From: Pisolithus tinctorius
Taxonomy: Eukaryota > Basidiomycota > Agaricomycetes > Boletales > Pisolithaceae
Assembly: GCA_024663395.1 (NCBI GenBank)
Contig: JANFAH010000005.1
Span: 1,674,001-1,738,000, forward strand
Direction of reading: 5' to 3'
Length of the DNA: 64,000 bases
This document shows positions 12,265 through 21,262 of this stretch, piece by piece; position 1 is the stretch's first letter, and each line of letters opens with the position of its first letter. Under the pieces are notes generated by a model. The model was not told where the DNA came from. It ran no database searches and was given only the letters and a program-made list of their open reading frames with translations. The position numbers and the translations under genes were made by a program.

Positions 12265-14043
12265 CTAAGCAGTGGGGTCGGAAGATGTCGAGCCAGAGCT
12301 GCCACCACTCTTCATGAGCTCTGCAAGTTGAATCTTGAGTTGAAGGGTTTTGGCCTCCCTCATGAAGGCATTTTCTTCGGCATTCTTCAGCTCGATATCG
12401 AGCTTCCGGAGCTCCTGCTCCCTTTGATGCTTATCCTCCATGTCTTTCCACTGCATCCTGAGCTGCTCCTTCCTCAACTCAAGCTCCCGATCCTTCAGCA
12501 TATACTGCATTTTCACCAGGTACCGCGCAGTCTTACCAGAAGACGAGGATGCTAGTATCGACTCGGCCTCTTGACTCAAGTCGATGACCTGGCTTTGAAG
12601 TTGAGACTTGTTGCGAGTGACTGGGAGAGAACTTGCCTCTGTTGATGTTGTCTTGGATGATGAGGACCACGGGGTCCTCGCGACAGCCTTCCCCTTGTGG
12701 GAAGAGCTAGATGATGATGACACAGAGGAAATGATGCTTCCAGTGGAGGTGGGGGGACGAAGGTATGGCGATTGGTGGAATGCAGAGCAATTATCCGAAA
12801 AAGGTGTTCAAGACTTGCAAGGGAGGGAAAATTGAGACTGCACCGAGGGAGTCAATGGCTGAGGATATGTCTGCTGATTCATTAACAACGATCCATTAGT
12901 GATGTCCCAATAGAAACGCACCTGATCACCGTGAACTGACACCGAGTCCATGTTAACATCCTCTCCATCTCCAAAGCCGGGGTCCATGCCTTCCAGATCA
13001 AAGATACTATTGGCAAATTCATCCCCCTCATTCATGACTAGATCACCAACATGAGACATCCTCTCATCAACTTCACGATCCTCCAGATCTTGATCGCTGC
13101 ACATTTCCTTGGTCCCAGTATTCGAAGGGGTACCTTCATCCGCCGGAGCGGCAGGTGACCCCACTCCCAAGTCTGAAGTCTTCTGCATACTGGATGATTT
13201 ATTTTGGACAACGGCTAAAAAATCTTCAGCGCAATTTTTGTCCGGCTCAGAATTAATCGGGTCAGAGTCGAAGGAGGGGTTACCCTGCCAGATGGAATGC
13301 AGATCATCGTACCAGGGTAAAGTGTTGAGAACAGCTTCTGTAATCATACACATCAGCGACCATAATCCCACTAGATCGATTGATAACTTACGATGGAGAT
13401 TTGCATAGCTTGCATGATCAGGCATAATGCCTTCCCCTGATTGTTTAAAGTGTGCACGGCACTTGCGATACGATCCCTTCAGCCTAAATGATCGTTAAAA
13501 AATCACAGATAAAATATGAAGAGAGACTGACGTAGTGATGCGGTTACCTACGCTAACTTGGAACTTAGCAGGGCCCGCCATGTACATGTCCTTGTAGTAG
13601 GGATCATTCTTGAATATGACTTCGGTGATAATTGCTTGAACTTCTTTCTTGTTATGGCCCACTGGCCCCTCGTCAGGTGAAGGTGGTGAGACGGTTGTGA
13701 TCTTATCACTAAAAAGGATTCTCCGGTTTGTGGGATGGGTGAGCAACCAGTTGACGAGTATATCAGTGCGAGGAATGTCCCAGTTGATGTTCTTCGGCTG
13801 AAGACTTTCTGTAGTAGATGCGTCGCCAGTAGTGGTGACAGCCTGCTGGCTGGATGAAGCCAGGTTCTTGCCCTTGGTTCTGCCACAAGTAGATCTACCG
13901 CTCAATCCATGACCAGAGCCTGAATTCCCGGTGGGTCTGTCGGATCCTCCTCGATGGGCTTGTTCACTTGAAGACGCCATGGGCTGACCTAAGATTGCTT
14001 GCAGGCGAGCAGAGTGCCGAATGCGTGGTCGTAGAGGAGACAT
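12265..14043 (-). CDS. Harbinger accessory protein, Myb/SANT-like DNA-binding domain plus coiled coil
   Basis: The start codon is at 14043. Exon 1 (14043-13532) has a Ser-rich N-terminus, then INWDIPRTDILVNWLLTHP and NKKEVQAIITEVIF, a trihelix/Myb-like pattern. An intron (13531-13484, GTCAGT donor) leads to exon 2 (13483-13392), which completes the domain with LKGSYRKCRAHFKQSGEG. A second intron (13391-13338, GTAAGT...TTACAG) leads to exon 3, an acidic region. The same frame continues to 12265 as a Lys/Glu-rich coiled coil, interrupted by one TGA at about 12808. That TGA could be a CGA mutated at CpG, or it could be spliced out by an intron with a weak GTCTTG donor. The protein is expected to bind the element ends with the transposase. 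Confidence 0.75.
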
Positions 14044-14235
14044 AACTTTTCAAACTCCGCAAGGCCAATGCCAGTTGCAGATGCCATTCCAGAACAATTC
14101 CAGAGCGCTTCCAGCGCCACCTTGAGCGCCACTAATAGAAGGTGGGCAGAGTTGGTGCAGAGTGAGTGAATGACTGGTGGAAAAGGGTGCAGAGTTAATG
14201 AGGATGCAGGATGAGTGCATGGTCATGACAACTGT

Positions 14236-14277
14236 CCTCATTGGAGCCTCATGGGCTTGGCTCCAAGAGGGGGATAC
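14236..14277 (+). other. Polypurine tract of element F
   Basis: The segment ends in CCAAGAGGGGGATAC directly before the LTR, a G-rich plus-strand primer. The identical arrangement is seen in reverse beside the LTR at 38768. Confidence 0.6.
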
Positions 14278-14851
14278 TGTCATGACCATGCCCAGACCAC
14301 CCTAGACCTGTCCTACCCTGGTCTCATCCAGTCTTGCTCCTGCCCCTACTTCAGTCCTGGCCTTGACACTTTGACCCAGAAACATGTTAGCTCATGAAGC
14401 ACTGCAAGGCAGTGCCCAGTTGAGCAGTTCACTCAGTTGAGGCCAGACCAGCATGATACCCAGCTGGTCACTGGTCCTGCCCCAGTTCCTGGTAAACCCT
14501 TGTTCTTACTTTGCTTGATAATATTCTTTGTAACATTGTACTTACCAATCTGTTTTCCAATTACTGCTGTACCAGTGCAACCAGTCTCCAGTGCTATGTT
14601 ACATTTAGTTTACCTTCAGTATTTAAGCCATAGGAAGATTTGTTTAGCCTCAGTCTGAAATCAATCTAGTCTCATCTAACCCAGTCCTCCTCTGTTTTCT
14701 GTCTCTTGACCAGACTATGGCCCACACAAGGGAATTGTGCTGCCCCTCAGTCACTAAGTCCAATTAGTCCTACCATCTGGTAACTCATACCCTCCTGACC
14801 CCTGACCAGACTCTGGACCAGCTTTGTGACCAGTGGCAAACTGGACTTAAC
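14278..14851 (+). repeat. 3' LTR of element F (family E)
   Basis: The LTR starts TGTCATGACC and ends GGACTTAACA. It is the reverse counterpart of the LTR at 38184-38768. Near 14737 it carries the hairpin core CACAAGGGAATTGTG shared in form with other LTR families. Confidence 0.8.
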
Positions 14852-14864
14852 AGTAAAAGAGATG

Positions 14865-15135
14865 GTTTAATGGTACAAATTCACTGTTTGTCATTGTTTA
14901 CATGCTGACAAATCATCTGGAAGATCATGTGTTTTATTATGTAATCATATTTTCCCATCCCTCATGCCCTCAATACCATCAAAAGGTAACTTTTCACTAT
15001 TTCACCAGGGACAAAAGCATTGCAATGCACCTTTTGGAAAGAATACAGTATATCTTGGCATGTATGGCTTTGTTTGGTACATACCTTAGTGTTCTGGAAA
15101 GTTGGGGGTCACCCCTTTCAAATGGTATATGTATC
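14865..15135 (+). repeat. Old relic related to the foldback element arm
   Basis: Positions about 14871-14945 resemble 6971-7045 of the foldback element: both contain a block like CACTGTTTG-CATTGTTT followed by TGACAAATCAT and a TTATGTAA segment. The match is clearly diverged. Nothing coding is seen. Confidence 0.45.
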
Positions 15136-15140
15136 ACAAC

Positions 15141-15669
15141 TGTCAAGTCCAGGGTGTCTGGTTCAAGACCAGACCAGAGACCAAAGCAGGAGTGAGGCCA
15201 AAGGGTCAGGATCAGGGGGGAAGGCAGAGGTACAGAGGGTGGACTGGTTGGACTTAGCAACTGAGGGTGCAGCACTATTCCCTTGCATGGGTTTTAGTCC
15301 AAGTCCAAGGCTGAGGTGGGGATATCAGAATAGACTTAGTTTATTTCAGACTGAAGAGATACAGGCCAAGTATCTATGAGTTTATATACTAGAGACAGAC
15401 TATAATACAGAGACTGGTAATGCCAGTCTCACAAAGATGGCTAAGGTGATTGGTAAGAATGGTATTAGTAATGTATGACTAAGATGACTGGAGACCAGGA
15501 CAGAGAATGAGGGTGGACTGGGGATGAGGCTGGGTAGGGCTCAACTGAAGTGACATGCACTGCAAAGCAGTGCTAAACATGCTAGACCTGCTGGGGGTAA
15601 GGGACTGGTGAGGCTGGACTGGATGAGTGTGAGGCCAAGTCCAGCTGGGGCCAAGGCACAGCTATGACA
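15141..15669 (-). repeat. 3' LTR of element G1 (family G)
   Basis: A 529-bp LTR from TGTCAAGTCC to GCTATGACA. The TATA-like sequence TATATAAAC lies on the minus strand, so the LTR points left. It is followed at 15670 by the conserved GTATCCCCCTCTTAGGGG block, which read on the minus strand is the polypurine tract. Confidence 0.75.
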
Positions 15670-15808
15670 GTATCCCCCTCTTAGGGGTTGAACCCATGAG
15701 ACCCCTGTGAGAGTGGTAGGCTGAGTCCAGACTTTGGCTGAGTTTGAAAAAACTGGTACTTGTGACCTGCTAAGCCCTTTGCATCTTTCTTCTGCATTCT
15801 ATCTCATC

Positions 15809-15857
15809 ATGTCTGATTCAAGGCTGACCATCATGACCAACAGTGACAAAGGCTGGG
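15809..15857 (+). pseudogene. Antisense cargo gene of element G1, first codons only
   Basis: An ATG lies 140 bp from the LTR end and the frame reads MSDSRLTIMTNSDKGW before solo LTR I interrupts it. The LTIMTNSDKG motif lines up with LQIISDNEEA (element D), LVILTDDST (B) and LQVSSDDNEQ (F) at the start of the other cargo proteins. Spacing from the LTR matches D, E and F. After the interruption (27184 on) the frame stays open for about 25 codons, but the zinc cluster is not found. Assignment rests on position and this short motif. Confidence 0.4.
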
Positions 15858-17768
15858 TGTTAAGTACAGGTTTACCCTCAGGTGACTGGGCTTCAAGACT
15901 GGGTGACAGGGGCTAAGTCCAGGTGACCAAAGTCAAGGCCAGGAGACAGGGGCCAAGTCTGGTTGGACCAGAGTTAAGGCTGGGAGTCAGGGGTTAAGTC
16001 TGGAGGACCAGACTTAAGGCCAGGAGTGCAGGAATAAGGCCAGTAGCATGGGAAACTGACTGGTCTTGGAGCATGCACAGGGGGAAGCTGGTCTGGGGTT
16101 GGATCTACCTCCCTTGGTCTCAGCTTATGTGCTGTACCCTTATGCAAGCTGGGGAGAGGTCTGGGACAGGGGCCAGGGATAGCTTAAGGCTTGGCCTTAG
16201 CTATAGAGTAGACTTGAGGGGTAATATGGAGTTGAGGGTAATACTAAGTTGATATTCTGACTGAGGTGCTATGAAGTATGTACAGGGGTTAAATACACAA
16301 GGCTGGTCCAGGGTAATGAACATAAAGCTGCACTTGTTAATAAGCTGTTAGTGAGATGATTAGCAAGGTGAGGATAGCCACAGTGGCTGTGCCAAGGCTA
16401 ATAGCCAAAGTCTGGGTGACTGGCATAACTAGAGTCAGACAAAAGGACCAGACTAAATATAATACAAACAAAGGAAAACAGACTAGAGTTATGTCTGGAT
16501 GACCCAGACATGGACCTGGGAGGACCAGGGTGGAGCACCAAGGCTGGGAGGCTGGAGTGGACTGGAGATAGGGGTAAAATACTGGACTTGACTGGAGTTA
16601 GGGGCTAGGGGTCTGGACTGGACTGTCAAATTCATAATGTCCAGGTTGAGTCCAGACTGGAGACCAAAGTGTGCACAAGGCCAAGAGGGGTCAGGGTCAG
16701 AGGTGTAACAGAGATACAGAGGGGTGGACCGATTGGACTTAGTGACTGGGGTTACAGTGCTATTCCCTTGCATGGGTCTCAGTCTGAGTCTGAGGCTGAG
16801 GCAGGGTTATCAGAGTAACTTAGTTGATTTCAGACTGAGGGGATACAGGCTGAGTATCTACAGGTTTATATACTAGAGACAACTATAGTACAGAGACTGG
16901 TAATGCCAGTCTCACAAAGATTGCTAAGATGATTGGTAAGACAAGTATTAGTAATGTATGACAAAGATGATGGAGACCAGGACAGGGCAGACCAGGGACA
17001 AGACTGGGCAGGGCTTAACTGAAGTGACACACACTGCAAAGCTGTCAAGTCCAGGCCTACTCCGACCAACTCCGACGCTATATAAGGTCTAGAGAAGGGT
17101 TCGGAAGCAAGTCTGACACAGAAGAACAGAATTCCGACTAGCAGAGTGTTGGCAGGAACGAAGACTGCTGAGACAAAGGCAGAGCAGAGTGAGGGTGTTG
17201 GGTTTAGCTTGTGCACTACCCCCTTGCATGATCTCAGCCCTTGTATTTCAGAGGGAGAGTACAGACAGAGAGTTGGAGATAACTCCAACAGGCAGAAGAC
17301 GGAATCAGAGGGAGTAGGAACTAAGTTGATATTCATACTGAGGAATGGCAGAGTATGATACATGCTCTTATACTACTACGGAGGTACAGTAATCGGAATC
17401 GGAACTGACATATGGAGACCCATAAATTTTCAAGTAAAATTTCCTGGACAACGAATGAAGGGTAGATGGAGGACATATGAACAGGTAACATAGAACATCC
17501 AGAAAAGGAAACAGTCCAGACACTGGATCATGCGGTGTGCATGCTGCGGAGTACCTGACTGCACACTGTCAGGGAGAAGTCTGAAGACAGTCACATGACC
17601 ACTCAGAGAGCGGTCCGCTCGGTCCGGTAGGAGAACAACACAAGTCTGACAGCAGTCAGAGCGGAGATGGTTTGTAGATGATAGAAGGTGGGTGGAGTTG
17701 GTGCAGAGTGAGTGAATGACTGGCAGAAGAGGGTGTGGAGTGAGTAAAGACCTAGAGTGAATGCATGG

Positions 17769-19628
17769 TGTGAGTCAAAGTGTGGAAAGGTGGTGAAAAC
17801 CAACCAAAACCAACACAAAAGACAAATGTAGAGCGAGTGGTGGTGTGCCTCCACGGAACCTGGAGTGCAGAAACCTAAATGTGGGGGGGAACTTCAAGTA
17901 GAGGTGCTCCTGGCGCAAGTCATCAACGAGTTACGCAGGAGAAGATGAATGAGTGATGATTGGATGGGGGATGCTGAACAGAGTGAAGGTGTTCAGCCGA
18001 AAGGTACTTCAAGTAATGGACTTCAAGTAAACATGCTCCTTGCACAAGTCGATGACGAGTTATGCAGGAGTGGGAGGATGACTAAGCAGGACTTGCTGAC
18101 TAAGTGTGGATGGAGCTTCAGATAATGAATGGTGGTAGATAGACCCTTGATGGAGCCTCAACTACCAATGATATGAATGAAGACAGATAGACTCTTCCAA
18201 ATGAGCCTCAACTGTCAACGACGAGATAGGTACTGAACTGACTGCTGGACTGCTTCTGAATTGCTTCCTGATTGATTGTGGGTAGCTAAGTACATGGGGG
18301 TTTATATACTGAGGGGGGAGCACAGCTTGTGACAAACAGGGCACAAACACTTGGTAAGTAATGAGTAAGGACTGAGTAATCATGATGAGTAAGCGAGAAA
18401 TGAAAAGTAAGCAAGCAAAGAGGATTGGTAAGTATTGGCAATGAACAAGTCAAGGATAGTCAAAATATCACAGAATGAGTCAAATAGAGTCAGAAACTGA
18501 GTAAGCGCACTGATATCACATTAGGGGGTGGTGATGCAAGTTAGATCTTGGCAGAGACATCTCTAGATCCAAAGATGGCATGACAGATGGATGGTGTTTC
18601 CAGATAGGGAAGTATTAATTCCAGAATTGAAGGGCATGAGTCAGGTGTCAAAGGGGGCTAGGGTGTTGGGGGTCTGTGGGGCAATGAGAGCATATGCGAT
18701 CGCGTCTCCCACCCTTCCATCCTCTCAGCGAAGTTAACAAAAACTTCATGAATGGGGTTCTGATGAAGGAGGAGGAGAAGGGGGGACGTCTTCTGCTGGA
18801 TCTTGCAGTAGGAAGGCAAGATGCATGTCATACTCATCATGAATGCGATCAGGGAGGCTGGAGGACAGTAGATTATACTGCAGCTGTCGCAATGTGGGAA
18901 GAATGATGGACGAGACTGGAATAAAGACGGTGCAGGGAGCAGGGAGGAACGATCCATATGCTTCATCAACTGGGGAGACTGAAATGACCACATAAGACCT
19001 TTCTAACCGAGTGACAGACCTGAGGCAACCAAAGAATGTCCTTCTGGAAGTCATACTGACAAGGAGAACATGCTGACCAAGCTGCATGGGACAAGATGGG
19101 GCTGACAACGACGGGATGAACCAGGGGGCTTCAGGACGGAAGCTGGTGGGAATGCCTGGCAGATATACATAGCCACTGTCTCTGGCAAATGAGACAAGTG
19201 AGATGATTGACGAAGAGGTGGCCATGATTGATGGACTTAGCAAAATGAGCGTCTGATGGATGGAGTGCTGTAGAAATGTGCAGGGTGTGAGGATCCTCTC
19301 CAAATTTGGAAGGAAGAATCGTGGGGCTGAGCACTTTAAGCGAGTGTGGGAATGGAGTCGATATCTTTGGAAACGGTGGAGATATGACGAAAACCGGAAT
19401 GCCATACACGGGTGCTAAAAACCTTTAACGTGTGCTTAACTCGCTTCCTCTTTTCTCTTTAGCACTGACGACTCGTTCTTGTGCAAAGGATGACTGTTCA
19501 CGTCTGACAGTCTTTCTATGCATGAGGCCTTTAGTCTTCATCTGCATGCTTGGGCATTGTGTGCAACTCGTCAACGAGTTAGGCAGAGTCAGCTGTAACC
19601 ATGTCCACAACACCTTTGGTGTGTGACA
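17769..19628 (-). mobile_element. Element K1: 1.86-kb LTR-like repeat with internal reading frame
   Basis: It starts TGTGAGTCAAAG and ends TTTGGTGTGTGACA. It is flanked by ATGG (17765-17768) and ACGG (19629-19632), a 4-bp duplication with one CpG transition. A TATA-like TATATAAACC on the minus strand (near 18300) suggests that the unit is a solo LTR pointing left. A reading frame of about 220-280 codons lies upstream of that TATA on the same strand. The second copy is at 30673-32451. No RT or integrase is present in either copy. Confidence 0.7.
18658..19405 (-). pseudogene. Conserved hypothetical protein encoded in element K1
   Basis: The frame starts near 19405 as a VYGIPVFVISPPFPKI-like segment, shifts frame once near 19230, and continues through YVYLPGIPTSFRPEAPWF, TSRRTFFGCLRSVTRLERSY and SPVDEAYGSFLPAPCTVF to a frameshift near 18790. 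There K2 reads on without break; K1 has about 32 extra bases. The protein is rich in Ser, Pro and hydrophobic residues with no obvious signal peptide or membrane helix. I do not recognise the family. Its copy in K2 is about 60-70 percent identical by eye over its length, which suggests past selection on the protein. Confidence 0.55.
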
Positions 19629-19833
19629 ACGGTTATGACAGTGCCCCCCCCTTAGGGCCTGAACCCCTGAAGGCCACATGTATGGGGCGAGATCAACACG
19701 AGTTGATCATTTGAAATTTCTTTGATGCCTCGAGGATAATAGCTTTAGCCGCAGTGGAGCTCCATCGGAGTTCGAAGTACCACTTAAAAACACGTGTTAG
19801 GGCTCTGAACCTTCGTACCTTCCTCCCATCATC

Positions 19834-21055
19834 ATGCCTTCCCAGTGCCAGAGCAAGACCCCCCAACCAACCCCTGGCCATGTCCATGACTACTCCCATG
19901 TCACGGATGAAGAGCTGGTCATTCTGACCGATGACTCCACTGACACTGAACGAGAGAAGTCCATGGAGAAGGTGCGCTGACGAGAGGAGGTCGAGCAGAG
20001 GGAGAGAGAGCACAAGGCAGAGCGCAAGGCCAAGCATGAGGAGGCCAAGAAGCAGAAGGCAGAGGAGGAGAGACTGGAGGCAGAGCAGAGGAAGAGGAGG
20101 CTCGAAGGAAGAAGGTGGCAGAGGAGGAGGCAGAAAGACAGAGGCAGAGAGCCTCTCAAGAGAGGGCCCAGGCCAGGCAGGATGAGGCCATGCAGAGGTG
20201 AGCAGCAGACCACCACAAGTCAGGCAGAGCTGACCCATTTTTTTTTTGACCTTATTCTATTTTAGGTTAACTGGCGTGGTGTACAACGTCAACACCGCCC
20301 AGAAGGTCCCTGGGGCCTCTGTGGTGGTCACTGCCACCAGGCAGCCCCCCTGCACTCGCTGTGTAGTGAGCCTGACCACCGGGCAGTGCGAGCCAGGACA
20401 AGGCAAGACCAGGGCCTGTGTGCCCTGTCACAAGAAGAAAAAGGTATGTAGTTGGATGAGGGAGGATGCGGTGGCAGGGCCATTGCGGAAGAGAGCGGGG
20501 ACAGGGAGCTCCTGAGGGGAGAAGAAGAAGGTACTGTGAGGGAAGGGGAAGGAGAGAGCGACGGAAATGGAAGAGGCGGACGACGAGTGGGAGGCTGGCA
20601 GAGAGGCAGATGAACCAGCGACCCCACTCGAGGGTCCTTCTGGTGTGAGAGTCCACACGCAGTGGGTGGAGTGGGAGCAGGAGTGGCAGCTGCAGGCCAT
20701 GGAGAGACAGGCCAAGGCGCATGAGACTGCTGCGCTGGCCTTCAAGAGGATGGCAGAGGCAGCGGAGCAGATGGCGGTGGCTGCAGAGCAGACAGCCGAC
20801 GAGTGGGCGCTGTACCATGCCTGGGCAGAGTGGGTGGAGATGAGGAGGAGGGAGGATGTGCAAGAGGCCAGGATGGCTGAGCTCGAGTGCACAGGCGGCG
20901 GTTGGAAGAGGCCTGAGTCAGAGGCAGTGGAGAAACAGCAAGAGGAGGCAGATGAAGGTGTGGAGGGGGATAACGAGGAAGAGGGAGAAGTCGGAGGGGA
21001 GCAGGATGGTGGAGAAGAACAGGAGGGTGGCAGAGAAACAGCGATGGAAGAGTAG
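19834..21055 (+). pseudogene. Antisense C6 zinc-cluster/coiled-coil cargo gene, element B copy
   Basis: The start codon at 19834 (MPSQCQSKTPQPTPGH) lies 194 bp from the 3' LTR on the strand opposite to pol. Exon 1 (19834-20197) carries DEELVILTDDSTDTE and a Lys/Glu/Arg helix. The intron 20198-20265 has GTGAGC and TTTTAG borders. Exon 2 encodes the cluster PCTRC-x8-C-x9-CVPC-x6-CSW, a tryptophan-containing helix (WALYHAWAEWVEMRRRED) and an acidic tail ending ETAMEE at 21055. TGA at 19978 stands where element C has CGA (52828). Two more TGA codons lie near 20513 and 20536, and one frameshift lies near 20090. The intron can be removed only from a transcript antisense to the genomic RNA. Role unknown; a DNA-binding regulator is plausible. 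Confidence 0.7.
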
Positions 21056-21262
21056 GGTAGTTCTGTTTTTTTCTTTTCTTTTTCTTTTTTTTTTTTTTTT
21101 GTCTTTAGTTTGTATATTTTTGTACTACTATGAAATAGACTTGTGATTTTGTTTGCGACTCTGAGAAGTGAAACAGATAAGTGGAGAAAAATTCTAAAGT
21201 ACTTAAGGTAGTTCGGTAAGAGGCAGAGTTGGCCCGCAGAGGAGGATTATGTAGGTGGAGTA

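Larger units (their letters stand above)
10138..14133. mobile_element. PIF/Harbinger DNA transposon, two convergent genes
   Basis: The element begins AGTGGTGCTCAAGGTGGCAC and ends with the inverted copy whose CpG sites are intact (right end reads inward AGTGGCGCTCAAGGTGGCGC). It is flanked by AAT at 10135-10137 and 14134-14136. It carries a DDE transposase on the plus strand and a Myb/SANT-like protein on the minus strand, the usual two-gene set of PIF/Harbinger. The coding parts keep many CpG sites while the surrounding LTR has lost them, so the insertion is young relative to its host. Confidence 0.9.
359..14230 (-). mobile_element. Ty3/gypsy chromovirus A, full span with nested insertions
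   Basis: This minus-strand LTR element is bounded by TGTCAAG at 359 and TCATGACA at 14230, with ACTGT duplicated at 354-358 and 14231-14235. Order on the minus strand: 5' LTR (14230-9520, carrying a Harbinger element), gag, pol, antisense cargo gene, truncated 3' LTR (about 894-359). Three later insertions account for about 6.3 kb. Most CpG sites have become TpG or CpA, so it is older than B and H1. All frames are broken. Confidence 0.85.
9520..14230 (-). repeat. 5' LTR of element A, split by the Harbinger transposon
   Basis: The LTR occupies 9520-10137 and 14137-14230. The missing middle is the Harbinger element plus its AAT duplication. Ends are TGTCAAG and TCATGACA. Confidence 0.85.
1..14851 (+). 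mobile_element. Retroelement F (family E type), 3' end split by element A
   Basis: Positions 1-358 and 14236-14851 are two halves of the 3' end of one plus-strand LTR retroelement. Joined across element A they match 38184-39000 read in reverse: cargo gene start, a short leader, a G-rich polypurine tract and the LTR. Element A sits between with the 5-bp duplication ACTGT on both sides. The rest of F lies left of the window. Confidence 0.75.
17043..19640 (-). repeat. 3' LTR of element B, split by K1
   Basis: The LTR occupies 17043-17768 and 19633-19640, TGTCAAGTCC to GGTTATGACA. Element K1 lies 12 bp from its inner end. The tract AAGGGGGGGCAC on the minus strand follows at 19641-19655 as the polypurine tract. 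Confidence 0.9.

Noticed and set aside
17146..17358. A recurring 70-codon frame (MLAGTK/MSAGTK type) in every family-1 LTR, for example 462-674, 26412-26624, 45250-45038
   Set aside because: It recurs only because the LTR recurs, and it covers the leader hairpin and the antisense of the primer region. Substitutions are CpG transitions with no sign of codon-level constraint.
19834..21055. Cargo gene as an env-like protein
   Set aside because: No signal peptide, membrane segment or glycosylation-rich ectodomain; the cysteine cluster and coiled coil fit a nuclear protein, and it is antisense.
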